DNA of 64,000 nucleotides, taken from contig OY762938.1 of NCBI GenBank assembly GCA_963667075.1, positions 1,612,001-1,676,000 on the forward strand. The letters are read 5' to 3'. This stretch comes from G963667075 sp963667075 (GTDB lineage: Bacteria > Pseudomonadota > Alphaproteobacteria > Micavibrionales > Micavibrionaceae). The notes beneath the pieces were generated by a model. The model did not search any database, was not told the origin of the DNA, and worked only from the letters and a program-made list of their open reading frames with translations. Made by a program: the position numbers and the translations under genes. Shown here piece by piece: positions 42,863 through 51,109 of this stretch (positions are counted from its first letter, which is position 1; the number at the start of each line of letters is the position of its first letter).

Positions 42863-43534
42863 TCAATTGTCTGGGTTAACTGCTTCTTTCTCTGGGGGTA
42901 CAATGGAAGCTTCCCACATTGCGGAAAACTGCACCCTGTATGCCTCAGATACAGCAGGATATTCTAATATTATAACGGTGGCTTCCTTGTCAAAAAGCAA
43001 GATAGCCAACTTGTTTCCGTAAACATAAAATGGCACAGGGGTGTACTGTTTTTTCGGTATCCACCTGTATTCTGCGTAATCGGAAGATGCCAAATAATGC
43101 GTATCTCCTTCTTCGATCAGAATCTTGTAACTAAGGCCTTCAATATGCCTCATGCGTGATACATGAGTATGTAGATTCTCTTTGCTCAGCCATTTTTCAA
43201 ATTTTCTTTCATCAACATTTCCAACAAGGACCTCTCCTGGGCTATCTTTGATCGTTATGTAGATGTCTTCATAAAAATCCCAGAAACCATTACGGCCTTT
43301 AAGGATCCTGACATCACCGCTTTTTTTGCGGACACCATCATTAGACAGAAACTCTATACCAGCATTCTCTAAAGCCTTTTGCATAGCATTTAAGGTGCTT
43401 TCTCTAGGTACAGACTGACCGCTTTCTATAGAACCTAACGCAGCACCCGACAGACCTGCTCTTTCGGCAAGTTCTGCTTTGCTCCAGTTCAGGATGCCTC
43501 GTGCTCCCCTAATCTGCGCTGTTGTAATGGGCAT
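42863..43534 (-). CDS. XRE-family regulator with C-terminal effector-like domain
   Basis: 223-residue protein. Residues ~5-60 form a Cro/C1-type helix-turn-helix (WSKAELAERAGLSGAALGSIESGQSVPRE in sequence order). The C-terminal ~150 residues resemble TrmB-like sensor domains, with EYRWIPKKQ, PFYVYGNKLAILLF and a final EAYRVQFSAMWEAS segment. It overlaps or abuts the methyltransferase-like pair downstream and is likely autoregulatory. The ligand, if any, is unknown. Confidence 0.82.
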   Translation of the reverse strand: MPITTAQIRGARGILNWSKAELAERAGLSGAALGSIESGQSVPRESTLNAMQKALENAGIEFLSNDGVRKKSGDVRILKGRNGFWDFYEDIYITIKDSPGEVLVGNVDERKFEKWLSKENLHTHVSRMRHIEGLSYKILIEEGDTHYLASSDYAEYRWIPKKQYTPVPFYVYGNKLAILLFDKEATVIILEYPAVSEAYRVQFSAMWEASIVPPEKEAVNPDN

Positions 43535-43750
43535 ACGGTGTTCTTTTTATTTTCTTTTACTGTTTTTAGTTCACCTTTTACCTGGAAACTTCCATTCCCG
43601 GATATCTATATAATATATAAGCTAAATATATTTTTTTATCAACAAAAAAATATGAAAAATTAAAAAACCGTTAAAAGATCGTGAAAAGAGGTAACTTTTA
43701 AAAAAATAAAGTTCAACTTAAAAAAAAATGAAGTTAGGGCTATTTTTTTG

Positions 43751-43779
43751 TTGACGCGTGTTATCGAAAAGGGTATAAC
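43751..43779 (+). promoter_or_regulatory. Sigma-70-type promoter for the intergenic RNA
   Basis: TTGACG (43751-43756), a 17-base spacer and TATAAC (43774-43779) give a near-consensus promoter. The predicted start is near 43786. No annotated + strand gene lies downstream before the terminator at 44002. Confidence 0.7.
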
Positions 43780-43785
43780 TCTATT

Positions 43786-44032
43786 CAAGGATGACGAACG
43801 AAACGAAATTTTTGAAAACATCCTTACGTGATATAATTTGGTTTTTGCGGGTTTCAGGCAAAAACTTAAAAGAAAATATTTCTCTTAAGTTTTTCCTCTT
43901 TCTCCCCATACACACACACTTTCCCGTGAAAACCTAGGATATTACGGTAATAGAGAGTAAATTAAATAATAATAATAAATTCCCCACACACAAAAAACTA
44001 CAGGGGCTGTTCGAAAGAGCAGCCCCTTCTTA
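43786..44032 (+). ncRNA. Candidate ~245-nt non-coding RNA
   Basis: A promoter (43751-43779) and an intrinsic terminator (44002-44032) bracket this stretch. It contains a 5' stem (43787-43793 with 43819-43825), a long central hairpin (43860-43875 with 43879-43894, one mismatch) and the terminator hairpin, separated by a single-stranded, AT-rich linker. A 48-codon frame (43791-43937) exists but would be nearly leaderless and its peptide looks random. No known RNA family is recognised. A small mRNA or toxin peptide remains possible. Confidence 0.55.
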
Positions 44033-44034
44033 TT
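44002..44034 (+). terminator. Intrinsic terminator with GAAA tetraloop
   Basis: Eleven-pair stem (44002-44012 with 44017-44027, one G-U pair) closed by GAAA and followed by TTCTTATTT. It fits termination of the + strand RNA. A T run also follows in the opposite direction after four bases, so it may end the M3 peptidase transcript as well. Confidence 0.8.
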
Positions 44035-44141
44035 TGCGTTCTCAAGGATATTGTTTTTTTAAACGCGAAGGGCCGAAGAGACGAAGTTTCTTATTTCTGC
44101 GTTCAGGATAAATTTTGTTTTTCTCTTAAAGAAAGGATTTT

Positions 44142-46181
44142 TTATAATCCTTCACGGCGGAAGAGGGCTTTGGGGTCGGGTTCTTTGCCTTTGAAGGCGA
44201 TATAAAGCGTAAGGGGATTGTCACTGCCGCCTTTTTCAAGGATTTCTTTTTTATAGCGCAGGGCGGTTTCCTGATCATACAGGCCGTTTTCCTTAAAACT
44301 TTCAAAGGCATCGGCATCCAGAACTTCTGCCCATTTATAGCTGTAATAGCCTGCTGAATAGCCACCAGCAAAAAGATGGTTGAAGGAGGTGGATGTCGGT
44401 CCGGCATAGCGCGGGAAGAGGGCAAGGTCAGCCGTTTTTTCATCCTCAAACAGGGCTACATCTTTAATGTTCGAGAGGTCTTGCGTATGCCAGCTCATAT
44501 CTATGATCCCAAGAGACGTTTGGCGCAGGCCAGCATAGCCGGCCATAAAGTTCTTCGCATCATTCATTTTTTTGATTAAATCGGCGGGGATTGGTTCTCC
44601 TGTTTCGTAGTGCGCTGCGAATCGGTTGAGAGTCTCAGGCTCATAACTCCAGTTCTCCTGTAGCTGAGAGGGGAGTTCGACAAAGTCCCAGCGAACATTT
44701 GGGCTGGCAGTTGATTGATAGGTGCACTGCGAGAGCAGGCCGTGCATGGCATGCCCCATTTCATGGAAGAGGGTGTTTACCTCATCATGGGTGATCAGAG
44801 AGGGTTTATCTTTCGTTGGTTTTGTAAAATTGCATACAATGGCGGTTACTGGCCGCTCAGTTTGTCCTTTGTAAAGGCCCTGATCACGAAAACTGGTCAT
44901 CCATGCACCCGGTTTTTTACCTGTTCTCGGGTAAAAATCGCCGTATAGCGTGCCTATAAAAGCGTCATTCTCGTTATCAAAGAGTTCAAACACAGTGACA
45001 TCCTTATGCCAAACGTCATATTTGTCCTGTGCCTGTTCGAATCGAACATTGAACAAGGCACTAAAGTGATCAAACACGCCGTTTAACACCTTGTCGAGCT
45101 GGAAATAGGGGCGCAGATCTTCGCTGGAAAAATCAAAGGTGTTCTGTTTTAACTTTTCTGAATAATAGGAAAAATCCCATGGGCGGAAATCGTCTATGGC
45201 GAGCCCGTCTATCTTCTCAGCATAGGCTTTTAATGCCTCAAGGTCGCGTATAGCCGCTGGTTTATATGTGTTCTTACATGTTTCTAAAAATTGCCATACA
45301 GTGTCTGGATCTTTTGCCATACGACGTTCCAGAACATAATCTGCATGTGTGTTATAGCCGAGCAAATTGGCTCTCTTATGGCGCAGATTGATGATGTTTA
45401 GCAAGGTTTCGCAGTTGTCGAATTCGTCCTGATAGGCGCGGCTGGCAAAGGCGCGCCATATTTTTTCGCGTAAATCGCGTTTGCTTGAGAACTGCAGGAA
45501 AGGCTGGAAAGAGGGAAAATCGAGTGTAAAGAGCCATTCTCCTGCGCGGCCTTTGTCTTCGGCTGCCTGGGCTGCGCTGTCAATGGCACTCTCTGGCAGG
45601 CCGGACAGGTCTGCTTTATCTGTAATAAACAGCTCAAAGGCTTCGGCTGATTTGCTGACATTTTCCATGAATTGCGGGCCAAGCATGGACATTTGTTCAT
45701 TCAGCGTGCGCAACGTTTCCTTGTCTTCGCCTTGAAGCAGCGCGCCACCGCGGACAAAGCCCTTATAGGTATCATCCAGAAGCGTTGCCTGCTCTGTTGT
45801 CAGAGACAGAGAGTCTTTTTGATCATACACGGCCTTTATTTTGGCAAAGAGTGCTTTATCAAGCACGATATCTGTTGAAAAATTGGCGGCCAGCGGCCCA
45901 ATTTCCTGTGTGAGGGCGTGCAGATCATCGCCGCCCATGGCAGAGAGCATATTATAAAAGACAGAGGTTGCCCCGTCCAGGGTCTCGGACGCTCTTTCCA
46001 GCGCGACAATAACATTATCAAAGTTGGGTTCTGCCGCATTGCTTTTAATGGCTTCGACATTGGCCAGGGCCTCTTCTATGCCTTTCTTAACGGCTGGCAC
46101 ATAATGTTCCACGCGAATAAGACTAAAAGCCGGCGCCTGATTCGGCAAAGAAGAAGGAGAAAGCAGGGGATTATCGGTCAT
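44142..46181 (-). CDS. M3-family metallopeptidase (dipeptidyl carboxypeptidase type)
   Basis: 679-residue zinc peptidase that degrades short peptides in the cytoplasm. The zinc motif HEMGHAMH (about residue 465) is followed by VELPSQLQENW, a hallmark of the Dcp/oligopeptidase A branch, and later AGGYSAGYYSYKWAEVLDADAF. The N-terminal helical cap is complete and no signal peptide is seen. Choice between Dcp and oligopeptidase A specificity is not secure. Confidence 0.94.
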   Translation of the reverse strand: MTDNPLLSPSSLPNQAPAFSLIRVEHYVPAVKKGIEEALANVEAIKSNAAEPNFDNVIVALERASETLDGATSVFYNMLSAMGGDDLHALTQEIGPLAANFSTDIVLDKALFAKIKAVYDQKDSLSLTTEQATLLDDTYKGFVRGGALLQGEDKETLRTLNEQMSMLGPQFMENVSKSAEAFELFITDKADLSGLPESAIDSAAQAAEDKGRAGEWLFTLDFPSFQPFLQFSSKRDLREKIWRAFASRAYQDEFDNCETLLNIINLRHKRANLLGYNTHADYVLERRMAKDPDTVWQFLETCKNTYKPAAIRDLEALKAYAEKIDGLAIDDFRPWDFSYYSEKLKQNTFDFSSEDLRPYFQLDKVLNGVFDHFSALFNVRFEQAQDKYDVWHKDVTVFELFDNENDAFIGTLYGDFYPRTGKKPGAWMTSFRDQGLYKGQTERPVTAIVCNFTKPTKDKPSLITHDEVNTLFHEMGHAMHGLLSQCTYQSTASPNVRWDFVELPSQLQENWSYEPETLNRFAAHYETGEPIPADLIKKMNDAKNFMAGYAGLRQTSLGIIDMSWHTQDLSNIKDVALFEDEKTADLALFPRYAGPTSTSFNHLFAGGYSAGYYSYKWAEVLDADAFESFKENGLYDQETALRYKKEILEKGGSDNPLTLYIAFKGKEPDPKALFRREGL

Positions 46182-46278
46182 GTAGGTTCAGATCTCTTGT
46201 TTTGTACTCATTATAAGCGTTCCAACAAGGTAATCATAAACGTTACAAAATCAAGCCTGTTTTATATCCTTATTAAGG

Positions 46279-46824
46279 TTAGGGCCTTGGGGGGTAATTT
46301 GAAAAATCAAAAATTACATTAGCGCCGTTCTCTTCAAATCTCCGGGCAGTTGCTAGATAATATGCGGTTAGATTGTCATAACCTGGAGAGTGCATTCGTC
46401 TTGTAAGGTCGTTGAATGCTTCAAAGGCTTCTTTTGCCATAGGGCTATAGGTTTTTGCGGTTTCAATGATTTGCTTATGCGCGCTACGGGTTAGTAGTGC
46501 AGATTTGTAGATCTTATTTATTGCCGGTCCAATGATGTCTCTGTAAAGGGTTGGAACATGGTCAATTTCTTGAACGTGTTTTCTTAAGATTCTTTCTGAA
46601 GAAACGTTGCTTTGCAAAAGATTTATTATCTGTTGCGCTTTCAGAAGGTCTTGACCGGATAGAGGGGCTGTTACCGCAGGACTATCGGTCATTGTGAAAA
46701 CGTGGTCCGTAACTTGTGTTAAGTTTTTTAATGCGTCTTGATCTACGATTTTTCCTTGTGCGCCAGAAACGTGATTGCAGATGTTTTTCAATGTTTCTTT
46801 TATAGTCTCAAATGGCTTGTTCAT
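46279..46824 (-). CDS. Hypothetical helical protein, 181 aa
   Basis: Unrecognised protein of predicted all-alpha structure (QDLLKAQQIINLLQSN, AKEAFEAFNDLTRRMH). There is no signal peptide or membrane segment. It lies between the M3 peptidase and the VWA gene in the same orientation, with gaps of about 100 bases on each side, so it is probably transcribed on its own. Confidence 0.6.
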   Translation of the reverse strand: MNKPFETIKETLKNICNHVSGAQGKIVDQDALKNLTQVTDHVFTMTDSPAVTAPLSGQDLLKAQQIINLLQSNVSSERILRKHVQEIDHVPTLYRDIIGPAINKIYKSALLTRSAHKQIIETAKTYSPMAKEAFEAFNDLTRRMHSPGYDNLTAYYLATARRFEENGANVIFDFSNYPPRP

Positions 46825-46913
46825 ATCGTGATCTTACCTTTTTCTTAAAGTTAACTTTACGAGATTTACATAAAACTAAATGGAAAATCAATATATTTCT
46901 ATATTTTATGATA

Positions 46914-46939
46914 TTCCCTCTCCCTTGAGGGAGAGGGAG
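46914..46939. repeat. CCCTCTCCC palindrome
   Basis: Nine-bp perfect stem (46916-46924 with 46929-46937) and TTGA loop, 10 bases downstream of the VWA gene stop. It lacks a T tract in either direction, so it may be a REP-like element or a processing signal rather than a terminator. A related palindrome, with a T tract, is at 12727-12760. Confidence 0.6.
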
Positions 46940-46948
46940 GGAACGCTT

Positions 46949-49138
46949 CTACCGTTGTATGTCTGGCATTGGCGTCAGGGTATTGCTGTGTCTTTTTGGT
47001 TTGTCATTCGTATTTTGAATGGCGGCGGCTGATTTGGCTTGTCTGACGAGCTGTATGAATTCTGTGCGATAGCCGAATTCATCGTCGCCTTTGGTGGCTT
47101 GTGCCATTTTGATGACATCGTCATAGTCAAAGTCGCCTGTGTACTCACCGCCTTTGAGGATTTGGGCAAAGCCTGTGACGGCTGTACCAAAGCCTATTTC
47201 GTTCATCACGTGTTTATCCTGTGTTGTGCTTTTCAGGATTGGGGTTGTGATGAGCTTGGATGTGTCTTCTTCCGGCAGTTTGTAACGGATCTTCAAGAAG
47301 GCGTATTCGTCCTTAAAATTCGTATCAGCCTTTGTTTTCTGAACCTTTTCTGCATGGCCGTAGCGCGGTTCGTCAATCAGACGGGCGTTTGAGCCTTTTG
47401 GTGTGACTTCGTAGATGGCTGTGACGGTGTGGCCTGCGCCGATATCACCGGCGTCGACTTTGTCATTGTTAAAGTCTTCGCGGTTCAAATGGCGTGTTTC
47501 ATAGCCGATCAGGCGGTATTCCGCGATGGTTTCGGGGTTGAATTCCACTTGAATCTTAACGTCTTTTGCAATCGGGAAGAGGGTGGATGTGGCTTCTTCG
47601 ACAAGGACTTTACGGGCCTCGTTCAAATTGTCGATATAGGCAGCAACACCATTGCCGTTCTGTGCGAGTGTTTGCATCATATGGTCGTTATAATTGCCCA
47701 TACCAAAGCCAAAGACGGACAGGAAGATCCCTGTTTGACGTTTGCGCTCGACAAAGTCTTTCAGCTCTTCGCGGTTTGTAATACCCACATTAAAGTCGCC
47801 ATCTGTGGCCAGAATAACGCGGTTGACAGCCTCTTTATCAAAATTGGCTTCAGCGAGGTTGTAGGCCTGACGAATCCCTTCGGCCCCGGCGGTGGAGCCG
47901 CCAGCACGCAAGTTATCGAGGGCTGCTATGATCTTGTGTTTTTCAGAGGCTTTAGTCGGTTCTAAAACCGTGCCGGCTGCGCCTGCATAAACGACAATGC
48001 CAACGGTATCCTGTTCACCGAGTTGATCCAGCAGCATTTTTAAGGACTGTTTTAACAGCGGTAATTTATTCGGGTTGTTCATAGAGCCTGACACATCGAG
48101 CAGGAAGACGAGATTACTCCGCGGTTGTTCGGCTTTGGGAATGTCGTACCCCTTAATGCCGATATGGACCAGCTCTTTGCCTGACGCCCATGGTGAGGCG
48201 GTGACCGCAACGGATGCTTTGAACGGCGCGGCTTTATCTTTTGGCAGCGGATAATCGTAATCGAAATAATTAACCAGTTCTTCAATGCGCACCGCATCTT
48301 TCTGCGGTAAAACACCGCGGTTCAGTTGTCCGCGGACAAAGCTGTATGAAGCGGTATCGACATCGACCGAGAAAGTAGAGACAGGTTCTTCTGTGACCAG
48401 TTTAACGGGATTGATTTTAAAATCTTCAAATTTGTCACGCCCGACATCCTGATAATAGCCGGGATCGAAAATCTCAGAATCAAGGCCTTTTTGTTCCATG
48501 GCTATGACAGGGGCTGCGTGCTGTGTTGCGGCACCGGATATATCGGCGAGACCATCGGTAAAGCCGCGGGCAAACCCCATGGTTTCATTTCTCTTTTTTA
48601 GCCTTTCACGGGAGGCGGGAGCAATTTTTTCTGTTTGCACAGTTTTTGAGTCTTTATGGTACTCATTAAGCGGGGCAGGTTGGTATGGCATTTCTTCAGA
48701 TTTGCCTTCGTAACTTTTGTGGCTGAATAGTTTATTTGTGGCTGTCTCTGATTCCTCAATGTGTGCAAAGTCGGTTGATCTGGCTGATGTATCGCCTGTA
48801 CGCAGACCGAAATTATTTTTATCTATTACTTTGCTGATAGGAAATTCGACAAGGACCGTGCCGACAAACAAGGCGACACAGGCTGTAGCCAGACCACCAT
48901 AAACGAGTTTTTTCTTTGAAAATGCCATTGGATCTCTCCTGTTTTCTTTTGTTGAACTGTTTGTAAGACGAAAGCATGAGAACAATCCTTGGGATTTTTT
49001 TTCGCTTTTTTTTATTTTTTCTCGCTGAACGTCTTTAAACGTGGCTATAGCTAGGTTTAAGGCGATCTTTTTTGCATTTTTGTCATAGGGCGGCACATCC
49101 ATGTCGGATAGCATTTTGTCCAGATCTTTATCATCCAT
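46949..49138 (-). CDS. YfbK-like VWA protein with N-terminal membrane anchor
   Basis: 729-residue protein. Residues 1-70 form a short charged cytoplasmic region, resembling the N-terminus of anti-sigma factors by position. One membrane helix follows (LVYGGLATACVALFVGTVLV), then a periplasmic part with a von Willebrand domain and intact MIDAS residues (FLLDVSGSM, GGSTAGAEG, ATDGDFN). The C-terminal domain is as in YfbK proteins. It overlaps the ECF sigma gene by 8 bases, so the pair may act as sigma factor and membrane regulator. Confidence 0.87.
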   Translation of the reverse strand: MDDKDLDKMLSDMDVPPYDKNAKKIALNLAIATFKDVQREKIKKSEKKSQGLFSCFRLTNSSTKENRRDPMAFSKKKLVYGGLATACVALFVGTVLVEFPISKVIDKNNFGLRTGDTSARSTDFAHIEESETATNKLFSHKSYEGKSEEMPYQPAPLNEYHKDSKTVQTEKIAPASRERLKKRNETMGFARGFTDGLADISGAATQHAAPVIAMEQKGLDSEIFDPGYYQDVGRDKFEDFKINPVKLVTEEPVSTFSVDVDTASYSFVRGQLNRGVLPQKDAVRIEELVNYFDYDYPLPKDKAAPFKASVAVTASPWASGKELVHIGIKGYDIPKAEQPRSNLVFLLDVSGSMNNPNKLPLLKQSLKMLLDQLGEQDTVGIVVYAGAAGTVLEPTKASEKHKIIAALDNLRAGGSTAGAEGIRQAYNLAEANFDKEAVNRVILATDGDFNVGITNREELKDFVERKRQTGIFLSVFGFGMGNYNDHMMQTLAQNGNGVAAYIDNLNEARKVLVEEATSTLFPIAKDVKIQVEFNPETIAEYRLIGYETRHLNREDFNNDKVDAGDIGAGHTVTAIYEVTPKGSNARLIDEPRYGHAEKVQKTKADTNFKDEYAFLKIRYKLPEEDTSKLITTPILKSTTQDKHVMNEIGFGTAVTGFAQILKGGEYTGDFDYDDVIKMAQATKGDDEFGYRTEFIQLVRQAKSAAAIQNTNDKPKRHSNTLTPMPDIQR

Positions 49139-49679
49139 GCTGAGCCTCCTCTCTGTCTTTTAATGCAGCGTTCAGTTTCTTTCTGGCCTCGTGCACACGC
49201 CAGGAGACGGTGCTCTCGGCACATTGCATGATCTCAGCCACTTCCTTGTGCGAGAATCCCTCGCTGACTACAAGCAGTAATGCCTCTTTTTCGGCTTCGG
49301 GCAGTTTATGGATTTCTGCGATAACCTCTTTTGTGTAAAGATGTTGATCTGGGTTTTGATCGCTTGATTTTGTTTGATCGTCCAGCGGTGTTGCGTTGCT
49401 TGTGTGGCGGTTATTGCTTCTCATATAGTCTTTGGCTGTGTTGATCACAAGCCGGTATAGCCAGCTTGTAAAAGCGGAATCGCCTCTAAATGAGTTTAGG
49501 TTGCGGGCGAGCTTGATGCAGGCATTTTGTGTAATGTCTTGCGCATCTTCCCTGTTTCCGCACCATTTAAAAGCCATTTTATACATCGTCCCATAATGTG
49601 TGTTGATGAGCCTTTCAAACGCACCGGCATTGCCTTTGCGCGCAAGATTAATCAGCTCTTTTTCACTATGTTCTTTCAT
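49131..49679 (-). CDS. ECF-type RNA polymerase sigma factor
   Basis: 182-residue sigma-70 family protein with only regions 2 and 4. Region 2 shows YKMAFKWCGNREDAQDITQNACIKL and FTSWLYRLVINTAKDYMR; region 4 shows LPEAEKEALLLVVSEGFSHKEVAEIM and STVSWRVHEARKKL. Its stop lies inside the VWA gene, consistent with a sigma/anti-sigma type operon. The upstream 140 bases are shared divergently with the Flp pilin. Confidence 0.93.
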   Translation of the reverse strand: MKEHSEKELINLARKGNAGAFERLINTHYGTMYKMAFKWCGNREDAQDITQNACIKLARNLNSFRGDSAFTSWLYRLVINTAKDYMRSNNRHTSNATPLDDQTKSSDQNPDQHLYTKEVIAEIHKLPEAEKEALLLVVSEGFSHKEVAEIMQCAESTVSWRVHEARKKLNAALKDREEAQHG

Positions 49680-49820
49680 AAGACGCCTGAAATGGATAAT
49701 TCCTTGGCAGAAAATTTCGCATTTTTTTGCTGCGTTTGCAAAACATAAACGCTTTTTTGTGCTATAATGGTGGCGGTGTATGAAAAATAGTATTGCTGGA
49801 GAAGTTGGGGTTTAAAGACC

Positions 49821-49991
49821 ATGAATAGATTATTTGTGAAATGGCTGGTGGCGCGTGATGGTGCGACTGCCATTGAGTACGGCCTGATTGCTGCCGGTGT
49901 CTGTCTGGCTGTAGCTGCCGCGATTGCGACATTCGGAGAGACAGTTTACAATCTGTTTTATTCCGATCTGTCAGAAGCATTAACAGGCTAG
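49821..49991 (+). CDS. Flp/Fap-type pilin
   Basis: 56-residue protein. A short basic leader (MNRLFVKWLVARDGAT) precedes AIEYGLIAAGVCLAVAAAIATFG, the hydrophobic helix typical of Flp pilins; the cleavage site before AIEYGLIA matches the G/ATAIEY family pattern. The TATAAT at 49763-49768 is a likely -10 box. No tad assembly genes are in the window, so assembly proteins must be elsewhere or the pilin is solitary. Confidence 0.9.
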   Translation: MNRLFVKWLVARDGATAIEYGLIAAGVCLAVAAAIATFGETVYNLFYSDLSEALTG

Positions 49992-50050
49992 GATTTTGTT
50001 GTGCCTTAGAATAGTTGATGGGACAGATATTTTAATATAACGTCCCCTTT

Positions 50051-51109
50051 ATGCTTGAGTTGATTATTTTTCCGCTTGTAACGCTGGGAGTTACCTTGTT
50101 CGCTGTGCCTTATGCACGGCGTTTTGCGCTGGCCTTTGGTTTCGTTGATAAGCCGGGCGGACGTAAAATGCATGAAGAGGCTGTGCCGCCTGTCGGTGGG
50201 CTGATTATTTTTAGCATTTTTATTGTTATGTCGCTCCTATCTGGACAGGATGTGACGTTGAACTGGGCGTTTTATCTATCGCTGGTTCTCTTGTTGGTGA
50301 CGGGATATGTGGATGATCGTTATTATGTGCCGGCTTCGCTTAAATTTCTGATTCATTTTACAGCGGCTATTTTGATTGTTGTGCCGGGTGGGGCAGAGCT
50401 CCGCTCTTTGGGCAATATATTCAGTACTGGTAATTTTGGGCTGGGCTGGGCTGCGCCTGTTTTTTCTGTCGCTTGTGTCGTTTATCTGATTAATGCCATG
50501 AATATGATGGATGGTCTCGATGGGCTGGCGGCCGGTAAGAGTTTTATTGTTCTTTTATGGCTTATGGGGGCCTCTTTTTTCAGTGGTGCTATGCCGGAAT
50601 TTTTACCCATGGCTGTTCTTGCGGCGGCTTTACTGGGATTTCTGTACTATAACATGCGGCATCCTTTTCGAAAAAAAGCGTGTATTTTCCTCGGCGATGC
50701 GGGGAGTATGGCGCTTGGCCTAACACTTGCGTGGTTTTGTATCAAGCTGGCGCAGGGCGATAACCGTGTTATTGAACCTATTTCAGTTGCCTGGATTCTG
50801 GCTCTTCCGATTGTGGATGCGTTTGGCTTGTTTGCTATGCGGATCAGTGAAAAACGTCATCCTTTTTCAGCAGACCGCCGTCACTTTCATCATCATTTCA
50901 TTAATGCAGGCTATTCAGATGCGCAGGCGACAACCATGATTTTAGGGATCGGCGCGTTCTTTGGTGCGGTAGGTATGTTTAGTCTTGCCGCTGGTGTGCC
51001 TGAATATATCATGACATCGCTGTGGATTTCTCTTTGGGTGGGGCACACAGCCATGACTATGAAGCCGGACGGTTTTATTCGTTTTTTGAAGAAAATTCAT
51101 ACGCGATAG
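50051..51109 (+). CDS. Undecaprenyl-phosphate sugar-1-phosphate transferase (WecA/TagO-like)
   Basis: 352-residue polytopic membrane enzyme that starts surface-polysaccharide synthesis by moving a HexNAc-1-phosphate to undecaprenyl phosphate. Family motifs include KPGGRKMHEEAVPPVGG near the N-terminus, VDDRYYVPA, NAMNMMDGLDGLAAG, FLGDAGSMALG and the HHHFINAG loop. About ten hydrophobic helices are visible. It ends 35 bases inside the convergent epimerase gene. Confidence 0.93.
   Translation: MLELIIFPLVTLGVTLFAVPYARRFALAFGFVDKPGGRKMHEEAVPPVGGLIIFSIFIVMSLLSGQDVTLNWAFYLSLVLLLVTGYVDDRYYVPASLKFLIHFTAAILIVVPGGAELRSLGNIFSTGNFGLGWAAPVFSVACVVYLINAMNMMDGLDGLAAGKSFIVLLWLMGASFFSGAMPEFLPMAVLAAALLGFLYYNMRHPFRKKACIFLGDAGSMALGLTLAWFCIKLAQGDNRVIEPISVAWILALPIVDAFGLFAMRISEKRHPFSADRRHFHHHFINAGYSDAQATTMILGIGAFFGAVGMFSLAAGVPEYIMTSLWISLWVGHTAMTMKPDGFIRFLKKIHTR

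Larger units (their letters stand above)
43535..44141. other. AT-rich intergenic region holding an RNA candidate
   Basis: 607 bases without a protein gene. The left part (43560-43745) is very AT-rich and should contain the leftward promoter of the XRE gene. The right part holds a + strand promoter, a structured transcript candidate and a terminator, listed separately. Confidence 0.7.

Noticed and set aside
43791..43937. 48-codon frame in the candidate RNA
   Set aside because: Would begin about 5 bases after the predicted start point with no room for a ribosome site, and the peptide shows no recognisable pattern; kept only as an alternative.
45036..45052. TTCGAATCGAAC, resembling a tRNA T-loop
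   Set aside because: Lies inside the M3 peptidase coding region with no acceptor stem or anticodon arm around it.
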